A stretch of 64,000 nt of DNA, taken from NCBI GenBank assembly GCA_022818135.1, contig JAFMSR010000003.1, positions 30,515,962-30,579,961 on the forward strand. Reading direction: 5' to 3'. Of this stretch, positions 34,958-46,960 are shown piece after piece (position 1 is the stretch's first letter; each line of letters starts with the position of its first letter). The notes under the pieces are model-generated. The model was not told the DNA's origin, searched no databases, and saw nothing but the letters and a program-made list of their open reading frames with translations. Source of the DNA: Saxidomus purpurata (taxonomy: Eukaryota; Mollusca; Bivalvia; Venerida; Veneridae). Made by a program: the position numbers and the translations under genes.

Positions 34958-37598
34958 CCCACAGTACCGGTGTACTTAATGTATACGCGAAACGTATGAT
35001 GACATAAAAGACTTACCTGCACAAAATAAAAAGTTCGCCTTTTCTTTGTCATCTAATCTTTCATTTAAAACAATATCCGGTTACATCACTTTTTCAAATG
35101 CAGAGTCTGAGGAATGTCAATAAATGCCGCCATTTTGATGAGGTTATGTAGGTCACTTCATGTTACCGGTGTGATGGTAAGATTTTTAAAAGTATGGAAA
35201 GCCATATCCTTCAGTAACTACAGATTACACTTAAAATGTCTTAACAGTCAAACGAATATTTTTAAACAGTTCAATGTTTTTTTTAAAACAGTTAAATGAT
35301 TTTTTAACACAGAAATGTTAATTTTAACAAGAAAACTGGAAACAAGTCTGATATTGTCACTTTTCACCACATTCTTAATTTTGTTCACAGTGTGGACACT
35401 TAAAGATGTCATTCCTGCGAAGGACACGGACATCAGAACATGTTTTTAAGTGTGTCCAGTGGCCACAAACATCACATTTACCCCAATTAACTATTGTGAT
35501 GTATAGACTTCCAGCTGTGAGATCAGGTTCCCATTTCTTACAAACACAACACTTGTCTTCCTCTGCTATTTCAGATTGTACATCCGAGTCAGATGCTGTG
35601 TCTTCAGAGAACATGTTGACTGGTATGGGACCACCAGACTTAGAAGTTCCAGATGTACTTGGTTTTGGATCAGGCATTAAAGAAGAATTCTGTTGTGTAT
35701 ACTTGAAAGATTTTTCAGATTTTGAGGCGACTGAAGTTGGTTGCTTTTTGGTGGACTGAGCAACAAGGACATCTTGCACTGATTTCTTATGTAAATTACC
35801 AGCTAGATATGGAGGCACAAACTTTCTTTTAGGTTTTGCTAAAACTTTAGTGATAGTCCTTGACTGAAAAAAGTGATCTTCATTTTGTGCAGGTTCAGAG
35901 CTAGGGGTAGATTGACCGCATTGAGACTCATCTTGTTTGGATTGGTTAGTCTCTGCATAAATAGTTGATGGTACAATCTGAGAATCTGTTATGGACTTTC
36001 TATCGAAAGGATGGATTCCAGTTTTACGGAATGCTGATATCAGATTCTCTGCTGTCAGAGCTTTCAAGTATGGTTTACTGGTAAGACTAGCTATGTCATA
36101 CTTTGTGATATTCATTCCAGGATTTCTTTTCATAAAGCTCTGGCACTCAGCATAGTACATCGACTTGAATGGTCCAAAGACTCCAACATCCAAGGGCTGC
36201 GTTATGTGACTCGAATGTGGTGGAAGGACGAACAGAACAACATTGTTTTTCTCTGCCCAGTTAGTCAAGGTTAGGTTCGTGTGAGATCTATGACCATCAT
36301 AGAGGATGAGCGTCTTTGGGTCTGAAGTATCTCTAGTGAGATGTACATAGGTCGAGAAGTGTTTCTTCAGATAGTTTTCAAAAACAGCTGTATTAGACCA
36401 ACCCGATTTGGACATTTCACCTGCAGACCCTGGACATGCACCATTCAAAAACTCAGGATTCCAGCGCTGTCCAGGATAGACATAATACGGAGGTATCGAA
36501 TTACCTAACGCATTTCCAGCGGCTATAATGGTTACCATTTGTGATCTGGATGAAGTGACATTCTGAGGGATTGTCTTTTTGTCACACACAATTTTTGGCG
36601 GAGAGTGCTCTGAATTTACTCCCGTTTCATCAATATTAAAAATACATTGGGGCTTGTCATGCAAATTGTTAGATGTTAGAATTGACTCAAGTTCATTGTA
36701 ATAGCTATCCAAACTTTCCCTAGAAGCAGACTTGGCACGACCAATCGACAACTTCTGTGGCTTCTTCACACAAAGATCAGGCCACCTTTTCAAGAGACCA
36801 TAAAACCAATTGTCACTCATTGACTCTTTGGCCTTCATTTCCTTCTCAAGACACTTAGCATAATCCCATGCCATGTGCTGTATAGCAGATTTATTGTAAC
36901 CATAGCCTATGCTTGCCATGTAGGAAATATGATTCACCAGCTCCTGTTCTTCAATGTTAGAGAAGATAGTGTCAAAACCAATGTGAACATCTAATGAGAC
37001 TAATCCCATATGCCTATCTCTGAGTGTAGATTCCGGGACAGAATATTGCCTGGCAGCTCTGTATACTGACACACCCTTCTTAGTGGCCTCGAATGCCCTC
37101 CTTAAGTTGTCTCTGTCATACTGCATCTTTCTTTTCTTAGGAGGTTGACACTAAAAGAGAAAAAAAATCATAAGCAACAAAATTATAAAAAAAAAATTTT
37201 TTATTTAATTAAGACAGGTTTAGCGATCCATACTTCTTTTTTTATTTCCCGCCGTTTTTGGTTGTCATGGTGTCACGTGAATTTTTATGAATGGAAGCGT
37301 GACGTCATCAGAGCTGTCAAACTTCATTTTGGAATATATAAACAAACTTAGTTTTGCAAGAATGGGACAATAAATTGTTGGAAATTGTTGGATTTATGTG
37401 AGAAATTTATAGTTAATGATGTTTATGTAGACATACTCACCAGAAATTTCTCCATTATAGTGGAAAATACGTTTTTTACGGCGGAGTAGCAGAAGTTACT
37501 AGTGCGTGAAAATGTAAACACTCGATAGGTGGCGCTACAACGAAAATATCGCAAAATTTATATTTGCACCGGTACCTTAGGACCACCGGTACTGTGGG
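34958..37598 (-). mobile_element. pogo/Tigger-type DNA transposon with 15-bp terminal inverted repeats
   Basis: The left end cccacagtaccggtg (34958-34972) is the exact reverse complement of caccggtactgtggg (37584-37598). A 4-bp direct repeat, gttt, touches both outer edges (34954-34957; 37599-37602). Pogo elements normally duplicate TA, so the true border or superfamily detail is uncertain. The 2.64-kb element carries one intact transposase gene on the minus strand. Intact ORF and exact TIRs suggest recent activity. Confidence 0.8.
35375..37455 (-). CDS. pogo/Tigger-like transposase with C-terminal C4HC3 zinc finger (two exons, 596 aa)
   Basis: The large exon is 35375-37150. A 15-nt first exon at 37441-37455 (MEKFL) is followed by gtgagt, and the acceptor 'tctcttttag' at 37151-37152 joins it in frame. 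The predicted N-terminus is MEKFLCQPPKKRK, with a PPKKRK nuclear-localisation-like string. Numbering from the internal Met at 37126 (583 aa): residues 1-45 psq-type helix-turn-helix; about 55-125 CENP-B-like DNA-binding half; DDE domain with D166 (NIDETG), D277 (LYDGHRSH) and D313 (QPLDVGVFGPF), a DD35D spacing; linker rich in Ser/Lys; residues 526-580 a PHD-like C526-C529-C551-C554-H559-C563-C577-C580 finger. It cuts and pastes the element. All catalytic acids and the ORF are intact. A domesticated gene is the alternative, but flanking TIRs favour a mobile copy. Confidence 0.9.
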
Positions 37599-37606
37599 GT
37601 TTGAGT

Positions 37607-37714
37607 ATACCGGATATTATCAAAAATGTTTGAAACTTCTTCCACTCCAGTTTGTATTACAGTAAACAAACTGGAGTGGAAGAAGTTTCAAACATTTTTG
37701 ATAATATCTGGTAT
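37607..37714. repeat. Near-perfect palindrome, 49-bp arms, 10-nt loop
   Basis: Arm 37607-37655 and arm 37666-37714 are inverted copies with a single mismatch (ataccGgat versus ataccAgat). The loop is 'attacagtaa'. It starts eight bases outside the right TIR of the pogo element. It could be a tiny fold-back MITE, a repair scar, or an assembly fold-back artefact. Confidence 0.9.
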
Positions 37715-38084
37715 TAGTTCACAGTGTAAACATTTTTTCTTTCTGTCTCTGTCAAGTCTGTGTCTCCTTTATCATGTTTATTTCTATAATAAGGAAAAAA
37801 CGCAAAATCCACCGGCTCTTCCTTGCCCGCCAGTAGTCATCGTTGTTTCAGACATGTTTTGTGTCTTATTAGTCTGACTTACCGTCTCAGTCTTACCCTA
37901 GGCTCTACTACACTGCAGCAAGAACCCTTTTTCAATTTTTATACTTTTTTCCGCGAAAATCCTGAGAGTAAATTTAGTATCTCCTGTAATAAAGAGTTAT
38001 TGGGTATATGCCGGACCAAGCCGTTAATCCGGTTATTTAAAATCACGGAAAACGGTCACTTAGACATGGTCATGCTAAAAACCA

Positions 38085-38492
38085 AATAAGTCAGATTGAG
38101 AAGGTTCAGAGGAGGGCGGCAAGATTCACCACCAATACATACCATTATACAATGTACAAGTTCAGTAACAGATATGATTCAAATTCTAAACTGGCCATCC
38201 CTCGAAATAAGGAGAACAAGAGCAAGATTAATTATTTTTATAAAATTATACACCATGCATGTTGTCCAGAAAATAATCTTTTAATCCAAAATGACTGCAG
38301 AACAAGACACAGTAACACATACAACTACAGACATATAGGAACATTTAAAGATTGCTACAAATATTCTTTCTATCACAGGACAGTTGGTCAGTGGAACTTC
38401 TTAACACCAGCCGCTAAACAAGCAACCACAGTTGACTCCTTCAAAGCTGTAGTCACTGTGACCTTCCTTATATCCACCATCAGTAACTGATA
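38085..38492 (+). pseudogene. LINE reverse transcriptase C-terminal relic
   Basis: Two overlapping frames give the standard order of the RT C-terminal tail: QIEKVQRRAARF, then TSSVTDMIQILNWPSLEIRR and TRARLIIFIKL. After a frameshift near 38240 come RTRHSNTYNYRHIGTF, YKYSFYHRTVGQWNFLTPA and FKAVV. The end is followed 170 bp later by a (GAA)n tract. It is a 5'-truncated dead copy and differs from the relic at the start of the window. Confidence 0.8.
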
Positions 38493-38663
38493 TGTCATTA
38501 TTGTACACAATTTTAACATAACAGTGATAATCCTGTCCCTGTTTTGAGTTTATCCTTGTCACATGCCTCAGAAAAAGCAGATATGTAAAAAACACCTATT
38601 ATAAACTCATAGTTTTAACCAGCGCATACACATAATCTTCATAGTGAAAGAGTGTAGTATTTA

Positions 38664-38688
38664 AGAAGAAGAAGAAGAAGAAGAAGAA
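38664..38688 (+). repeat. (GAA)n microsatellite, about eight units
   Basis: A pure AGA/GAA run closes the non-coding tail after the LINE relic. Short tandem repeats at the 3' end are usual for RTE- and I/jockey-type LINEs in place of poly(A), so it may be the LINE's own terminus. Confidence 0.85.
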
Positions 38689-38699
38689 TAGGTCAGTTG

Positions 38700-40640
38700 C
38701 AAGTTACTCATGCATGATTCAGCGGAGACAGACAGCTCTATACCGATATGTATAGTAAACAGGTGTTTATTTTATGGCTGATGCTAATTAATCCATTCAT
38801 TTTGAATGAGAAGTACATATAATGGTTGTAAATAGATATGTTTATCTAACAGGCCCCGATGTGAGAGATAACAAGCCTATTTCTGCAATGAAAAATGGTG
38901 CACCGTTATTGCATAGTTGGGTGTTACAATGAAATAAGTCTACACAGGTTCCATAAAAGGTCAATTATAGCGCAGAGAGACTTGGACAGAAGCTGTAAAA
39001 AGACTACCATAAAATGAACAAGAAATATGGGAACCCACACAGTCTTCCCGAAAATGCAGCATACACTTTTTATCAGGTAAGTGTACATGTATATATAGAA
39101 CATTCCATGTATTAATTGTCTCCTGCTAGACTCTGTGACAGATTCAGTGGAACTAAAGAAACTAAAACATAGTTTATACCATTATCAACACATTCTTGTT
39201 GTTAAACATTTTGTTTATCAAGCCATATAAAATACTGCAAGACGCTCTTATTGTCTTTACATGTAAATTTAAAATTATGTATTTGATACAGAAAAATTAA
39301 ACAACATTATGTTGATAATGGTGTTAACTATGTTTTCGTTTTTTTAGTTTTTTATTACTGTTCAACTATTTCTATGTTCGAGCATCTGGAAGAGATATTG
39401 AACTAGCAAATAAGTGCCAGTTTGAATAATTTCATCATGTGACTTCGTCAGGAAACGTGCACAAAAAATTAATATTTTTCATGTAAGTAACACAAGAACT
39501 GAAATGGCATGTTTTAACAACATTTGATTCAAAACACACTAATACAGGTTCTTAAAGCTTATATAACAGTAATATGATTTTGTAATAGCATCATTTTGTC
39601 ACTGGTGTCTATTTTGTTTGCGACAAGTTACCTTAACAGGGGAACCAGTGGATGTACACATCAAGATCCAGCAATAGCTTTATTTGACTTATCGGACCAA
39701 GTGAAGCAACAAAAGATAAATACAGGTAAATTTTGTATGACAATATTATAATCTTATAATTGTTAAATACATATTGACCACAGATCAGCTAAAATAACCA
39801 AAACATAAAAAACAGCTTCATTATAATTTGATAAATGCAAATTTTACAATTTATTGCATTGTCTCATTAAAATACATCACTGAAATGACTATTCTGAAAC
39901 ATTTTCAGTTGCAGAAATGCCCTTGCCCTGTATATTATGATCACAAACAACATGTAAAGTCTGAATCAAATTCGAGCAACCTTTCAAAGTTATTGATCGG
40001 AAACTACCATTTTACTGAGGTTTAAGTAGAAAAGGTCCATAACTCCTGTAACCTTATTACTCAAACCATTTGCTGATTATATGGCAATAAACTGTTTAAA
40101 CTAAACTCATGTAATATTTCGTAGATTGTAACCGAACTCGAACATAGCCTGTAACTTATGATTATAAACCTACATGTAAAATCTAAATTAAATCCACGCT
40201 ATTAATCAGAAACTACAACTTTGCTGAAATTTTAATCGAAAAGAGGTCCTGTAATAATTTGTAGGTTGTAACCAAAATCGAACTCGACCTGTACCTTACT
40301 AACCTACCTGTAAAATCTTAATTAAATCCATGCAACCTTTTACAAAATTATTGATCAGAATCTAAATTTTTTCACGGACGGAAGGACAGACGGATGCACA
40401 CTGTGAATTATTCAGCTGTGAATTTTGAATGCTCAAGAATATTCTCTATATTATTTACCCTATCAGTAGATTCTTTAAGTGGGGAAATGCAAGATTCTGT
40501 GACATGACTATACAAATTGAAATTTCCAAAAAAATGTGGATTTCACTGTCGACTAAGACACTATAAAAATGTTGTTTTCAACAATTTAATATCACATACT
40601 GTGTATACCTTTAAGAACACAAGATCATAAGAAAACAATA
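38700..40640. other. Non-coding, AT-rich
   Basis: Apart from the THAP-like fragment above I see only weak repeats. 'cctgta(a)c(c)ttatta/aacctacatgtaaaatctaaattaaatcca.gc' recurs at about 39950, 40140 and 40290, suggesting an old tandem unit of about 170 bp. Confidence 0.4.
38895..39017 (+). pseudogene. Possible THAP-domain N-terminal fragment
   Basis: A 40-codon frame reads MVHRYCIVGCYNEISLHRFHK, then RDLDRSCKK. The early C-x3-C followed by a 'sLHRFHK' block resembles the first half of a THAP zinc finger as found in P-element-type transposases and host THAP proteins. The second half (C-x2-H, Trp, AVPtf) is not seen before the stop. The hit is weak. Confidence 0.3.
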
Positions 40641-40644
40641 TTAA

Positions 40645-41319
40645 AACTTTAAACAAGAGTGCCAAACTGTCACAAAATACGCCCCTCAGAGAGGCATAAC
40701 TCATTATCTGGCAGTTGATAAGTCAAGGCTAATTCACCTGTTTGAATTATAGAGCGGACAAGGCTAATTTCATTATTTTTCCGTAATTCAAGGGCCATAA
40801 TCCAAAAATGCCTATTGTGATTTTGCAGGTTATTGATCTTGGCCGAGACATTACGCCTACAAATATTTTCACCAAGTTTAGTGAAGATCAGATGAAAACT
40901 TTTCAACTTCGAAATCGGACAAGGCTAATTTTACCAATTTTGGACAATTAAAGGGCCATAATCCAAAGGTCCTTGGACGATATTTAGCTGGTAATCGAAT
41001 TTAGCCAAGACAGTATGCACACAAACATTTTCAGTAAGTTTGGTGAATATCAGATGAAAACTATTTGGCTTAGTGAGCGGACAAGGCTAATTTGGCCATT
41101 TTTGATAATTTAGGAGTTATAATCCAAAAGTGCCTAAGGCGATTTAGTTAGATATCGAACTTGGCTGAGACATTATGCCTACAAACCCTTAAATTCTGGC
41201 ATATGAAAATATATATTCAACATAAATGTCCAATGTCATCTAGCAAAACGTTATTTGACCTAACATTGTTTCAGTGCGCAGTAGGTGTTTGGCTGTCATT
41301 AGAGCGCAAGTTGGCGTTA
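40645..41319. repeat. Tandem repeat, about 160-180 bp unit, running into an assembly gap
   Basis: Three to four units share 'cggacaaggctaatttnaccatttttggaca', 'gggccataatccaaaagtgcc', 'gatatcgaacttggccgagacattatgcctacaaa' and 'agtttggtgaagatcagatgaaaac'. The gap at 41320 probably reflects collapse of this repeat during assembly. Confidence 0.7.
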
Positions 41320-41819
41320 NNNNNNNNNNNNNNNNNNNNNNNNNNNNNNNNNNNNNNNNNNNNNNNNNNNNNNNNNNNNNNNNNNNNNNNNNNNNNNNNN
41401 NNNNNNNNNNNNNNNNNNNNNNNNNNNNNNNNNNNNNNNNNNNNNNNNNNNNNNNNNNNNNNNNNNNNNNNNNNNNNNNNNNNNNNNNNNNNNNNNNNNN
41501 NNNNNNNNNNNNNNNNNNNNNNNNNNNNNNNNNNNNNNNNNNNNNNNNNNNNNNNNNNNNNNNNNNNNNNNNNNNNNNNNNNNNNNNNNNNNNNNNNNNN
41601 NNNNNNNNNNNNNNNNNNNNNNNNNNNNNNNNNNNNNNNNNNNNNNNNNNNNNNNNNNNNNNNNNNNNNNNNNNNNNNNNNNNNNNNNNNNNNNNNNNNN
41701 NNNNNNNNNNNNNNNNNNNNNNNNNNNNNNNNNNNNNNNNNNNNNNNNNNNNNNNNNNNNNNNNNNNNNNNNNNNNNNNNNNNNNNNNNNNNNNNNNNNN
41801 NNNNNNNNNNNNNNNNNNN
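41320..41819. other. Assembly gap (500 N)
   Basis: There are exactly 500 consecutive N, a round number that implies a placeholder of unknown true size. Open frames reported across it are meaningless. Confidence 0.99.
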
Positions 41820-42833
41820 AATTGTGTCACAACATAATGACTTGTGACTCACTGTCACAGAGTTGTAACATATGACTAAGTTTCATGAACATAAATACTG
41901 CCATATATGCATCTTTATTTAAAATGATAGCACAAAAGATGATAAAACAGGTATGGGTAGTTATAATGCTTTCATCATGCCAGTATAGACAGCCGGCAGT
42001 AGATAAAACATGACTTACATGATCTCATCTGCATTTGCCATTGTATTCCAATAGACTTGAAACTCTAAAATATTCCAGTATATCGTTTTACCACTTAAGT
42101 TTATTGAAAGTTTTACCCAGTACAGATAAAAAACACAAAACTATAGCACAAACAACAGCAGCCAGGAGTTGATTCTTGATCTCTGGTTTCATTGTTTAAA
42201 GTAATAACCCTTAGATCACCTAACTATTTCTTAAATGTACTTGAAGTAACGAAAATAGAGGTCAGAAGACTGTCATTTGCGTTTTTACTTTCCATACATG
42301 TACAATTACAGTGTACTGCTGGTGTACTGTATAAAACAGATAAATCAAGTTCAATCTATTGTTCCCTGAGCAGTTGGTTAGGACCTACACAAGGACTATA
42401 GAGACAACACCTGTAAAACTCATGTCAACATGTACTTCCCATTTACAGAAATGACCTTCAGTGAGTCGTCATACATAAAATGAAAGTCAGTGAAGTTAAG
42501 TAATTCACATACTTTCATGAACTACGCACTTTACACTTTGCTTTGGATGTAAATCAATCTGAAAAAGAAGATCATGTTTGACTATCTTTGCCACTCTGGT
42601 TACAGATGTAATATAATGTGCCCATAAGTCCAGTTAGTTTTCAATAGGCAGTTTCTTGATATTTATGGTATTTATGTGGTTTTATTCTATTTTCTTAGCT
42701 TTTCTGTTACATCAATATACCGCAATACATATTGCAATATGGGTTGGCTGTAAGGTTGCACCCCTAATAAACTTGATTAATAAAACTTTTCTTGCCAGCA
42801 GTTTCAACTTAACTAGACTACATTAAGATTTTT
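41820..42833. other. Non-coding; nothing recognised
   Basis: AT-rich sequence without exon signals, RNA genes or clear repeats. Confidence 0.4.
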
Positions 42834-44018
42834 AGCTCGACTATTCGGAGAATATGGAGAGCTATTACAGTCACTTGTGCGTCGGCGTCGGCGTTGCTTC
42901 TTTGGTTAAAGTTTTGCCTGCTAAGTACTATCATGCACATATCTCAGTAACCACTTATGATTTTGACTTGAAACTTTGTTCATGTCTTTAGGGTGTCATA
43001 CAATCAAGGCAGATAACTCTTGAAAAAATTTATTACAAATTATGGCCCTTGTTTGACCTTTGAAAATTTGGTTAAAGTTTTGCCTGCTAGGTACTATCAT
43101 GCTTATATCTCAGTAACCACTTATGATATTGACTTGAAACTTTGTTCATGTCTTTAGGGGTGTCATACAATCAAGTCAGATAACTCTTGTATAAATTTAG
43201 TACTAATTATGGCCCTTGTTTGACTTTTTGAAAATTTGGTTAAAGTTTTGCCTGCTAGGTACTATCATGTACATACCTCAGTAACCACTTATGATATTGC
43301 AGGAAACTTTTTAATGTCTTTAGGGTGTCATACAATCAAGGCAGATAACTCTTGTATAAATTTAGTACAAATTATGGCCCTTGAATGACTTTGAAAATTT
43401 GGTTAAAGTTTTGCCTGCTAGGTACCATCAGCACATATCTCAGTAACCACTTATGATATTGACTTGAAACTTCTTAATGTCTCTAGGGGTGTCACACAGT
43501 CAAGTCAGATAACTCTTGTATAAATTTAGTACTAATTATGGCCCTTGTTTGACTTTTGAAAATTTGGTTAAAGTTTTGCCTGCTAGGTACTATCATGCAC
43601 ATACCTCAGTAACCACTTATGATATTGACTTGAAACTTTTTAATGTCTTAAGAGGTGTCACACAGTCAAGACAGATAACTCTTGTTTAAATTTAGTGGAA
43701 ATTATGGCCCTTGTTTGACTTTTGAAAATTTGGTAAAGTTTTGCATGCAAGGTACTATCATGCACATATCACAGTAACCACTTATGGTAGTTATATCAAA
43801 CCTTGCAATAGTGTTCAGGGTAAATTTTGTATCAAACCATTAATTTACCAAAAATTAAATCTATAGTTATAGATTTTGACGTTTTTTATGATTCAACTTT
43901 CCTAGTTTATACTTGGTAGTTAGCAGAATTTTGTTTTGCTATTATACTGATAAAAGTTTTGTTTTATTATCAAACACCCACAATAGTCGAGCGTGCTGTC
44001 TTATGGACAGCTCTTGTT
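42834..44018. repeat. Repeat element with inverted ends and 165-bp tandem core
   Basis: The ends 'gctcgactatt' (42835) and 'aatagtcgagc' (43982) are 11-bp exact inverted repeats. Inside, a 163-168 bp unit begins 'ggttaaagttttgcctgct' at 42904, 43070, 43238, 43401, 43565 and 43732. Each unit contains 'cagtaaccacttatgatattgacttgaaact', 'gtgtcatacaatcaagncagataactcttg' and 'attatggcccttgtttgac'. The right flank 'tatggacagctcttgtt' shares the 'gacagctcttgtt' word with the repeat ending at 8391. Confidence 0.85.
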
Positions 44019-46960
44019 ATATATTAATGTAGTGTCAGCAAGCCAAATCTTCCCAAAGTCGTAGAGGCCCATGTTCTAGGCTAATTGGAATAGATATTTC
44101 CATATACATGTATGCCATGTATGTTCCAGATACACCTGTGGTCAATGAGAAACCTTAACTTACAGCTTTGATTTCTTGAAAGACATTAATTGTATATAAG
44201 TGTAATGAGTTTTTAAAAAGAAAATCTTAATCGATTTATAGTTCACTTGACACCAGTGGATTAAATTCTACAAATCTTTTCCCCGAGGAGTGCTTTCATC
44301 AGGGTGTGGGTATTCATAGAATATTGACAGTTTGCTCAGCAAATGTGAACAATAAATTCACACTCATTTGAGTGAAATTGGTCACATCTTTCTTTATTTA
44401 ATGATGCTTGATAAAACGGTGCATAGATAACAGAAGCTGACCATTATCTGACAAGAATAGGCTGATCAGTGTTTAAAGGGGCATAGGTATTTTATAAAAA
44501 ATGTTAATCTTACTAATTTTTAGAGTTATTTCTGCATTTTTAGCAGAAACTTTGAGAATTATTGACAGTTTTAACAGCAAACATATTTCTTTTACTTTTT
44601 TTTTGTAATAAAAAATTACACTCAGTTTTAGGGTGTGCCTCTTTAAACACTTCTGTATGACTTTATTGAAGTGTCTTAGGTCATAATTGACATTTAATGA
44701 TGACCTGTGCCAGGTCAAAGAAGATCATAAAACAATGATTAAAAATAATGCCTAAAAATAGTTTTATGAAATTTTACGGACCACATGATTTCTATTAATA
44801 AATCAGAGTCATATGACCATAAAATATCCTGTACCCAATCGTGAACTTCCTGCTTGGCTGTCAGCCAGTAAGGTTCTTTGCAAGGGGTAATTTAATTGTG
44901 AACCAATGGAATGTAGAAATGACATATGAAAATACCCTTCTAAAAATATTTCTTGTTTGGGTGATTGAGAAGTTTGTTTATCCCGGGTATATCTAAGTAA
45001 TAAATTGATTTTCAATTGAATCTGAGTCATTCTTACTTTGAAGTATTACAAAATTGTAAACCTTTTCACCTCTTTTTCAAATGGAAAAAAAACCTTACCA
45101 ACAGCAAAAATACAGCAAAAAAGTTAATGTAATGTTTGTTCTAAGTTGAACGTGCTGGTATTAAAGTAGTTCATTAAAGACTAAGTCAATTAACAAATAC
45201 TCTAGATCGTGTTGGCACATTTTACTGTGGATCTTAGAAAAAAGAACAGATTTTTTATCTGTTTTTAAGGACAAGTATGAAACAATTTGCTATTAATTAC
45301 AGATAGGTAGTTGATTTCTGCCAACATACTAATTTAATGGGGGGGGGGGGGGGGATGGTCGAGGGGGCTTGTAGTTTATCAGTTTCAACAAAAAGTTGTA
45401 ATGTTTGACGATTTTAAAGAACTCATTTCTTTGGCCGCTTTCCCTGAATTGGAATAAACTCATTAAAATCAGTACTTCATGTATTACTATTAGTATTATA
45501 CTGGTTTCAAGTGAAAAAAGAATGGAGCAGAATAGAAATAAAACTAAGTGTAACCTACTGAAACTCATAAACTGGGTCATTCATATCATTGCAGAAAACT
45601 TGCTAATTAATAAAGTTACTATGACTTGGATAATTTTATCAAATTTTCCATAATATCTAAAAATAGGTTTAGAAATTAATAGCTATAGTGAGAGAGTTTG
45701 TGTCAATTAAGGGGAGCAACTGCGGTAAGCTAAACTAATCTTCTATGTTGTAAGGTAGATAGATTCCTAATGCATGAATCATGAACTAGCGGCTTTTTAT
45801 CTGGCCAAATGATCTTTGTTGCTCTATATATTGTGTCAATAATTTGTAAGCAAACCTGTGATCGGATTAACTGACTAAATATTTAGGTATTGTTTTTTAA
45901 AATGATTTATTTGTTATTAATATATACCTATTGTTTAATAATTTCTGTTAAAGATTTTGTTTATTGTGCAGACTGTTTCTTTGGTAGAAGTTTAATGAAC
46001 AAGGAGTGAATTAATTCATACGTTATTTTGACTTTAAGGTATGCTAATTAGTAATTTAATTGTGGTTAACTTTTGCACTGAACTGTCTTCACTAGATACT
46101 TTTTAAATACAAAGGCATGAAGGGTGGTTTAGTGTTACCTTAGAGAGAACTGACTGATCTTTTGTAAAGCTTTAGCTTATTTTCATTAGCTTGTCAGGAA
46201 AAACAGTACCATTCGTTTATTGTTGATGAAAAAATTCCTAGCCATTGAATCATGGGTTTCTACGTAAAAACATTTTGTTGTTATGCAGGAGCAAACTTCC
46301 ATTTGTGTATGTTCGTGTATAAATAGTGTTTAAAGCATGTCTGCTTGTATTTACTTTATTGTTTCTATATATTACTCATTCTTCGCTGAGTCTGATTATG
46401 ACCAAATAATTTCCGCTGATGAAAGTGAAATGGTGAAATATAAGGAGATAACTTTTTGTTTCTGAAAATTTTCATAGTGCAGACGCAAAAAAAACCATAC
46501 AAAAACTGAGGATTAATCAAGAACAGAAAATTAGATAATTAGGTAAAATATTATATATTTTTGAAATAAAGATATGTCCTTATAATAAAATATAAGAATG
46601 TATAGCCTGAATGTTGTAATGCCATAGTGGCAATATTTTAGATTGATTTTTCTTTTAATACATGTTTAAAATTGAGTTAACAAGTGGTATTTGGGATTCA
46701 AACCATTGGGGGTAATACCATTCAGTGGCGTTTGCTCTCAGTGATGAAAAAGGCGGGCAACTTTATATTTGACTTTATAAATTGATGAAACAGTTTTAGG
46801 ACACTTAATACTAACACAAATGTATATTTTGTGGAATGTTTGAAAAAAAATCCTTATTAGGACAATCCTGTTTTTAAATCTCAGACTTGTTTGAAGGGTT
46901 TATATAATTATACTGTCCACTTATATCTTCCCAGTGGTCTGGTAAATGTTGGGAACATTT
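44019..46960. other. Non-coding, AT-rich
   Basis: No exon or named repeat seen. A G-run lies at 45340-45353. Confidence 0.4.

Noticed and set aside
35406..35759. 117-codon plus-strand ORF over the transposase
   Set aside because: Antisense shadow of the transposase C-terminal linker and zinc finger.
41161..41858. ORFs of 187-228 codons on both strands
   Set aside because: They consist almost entirely of N translated as X across the assembly gap.
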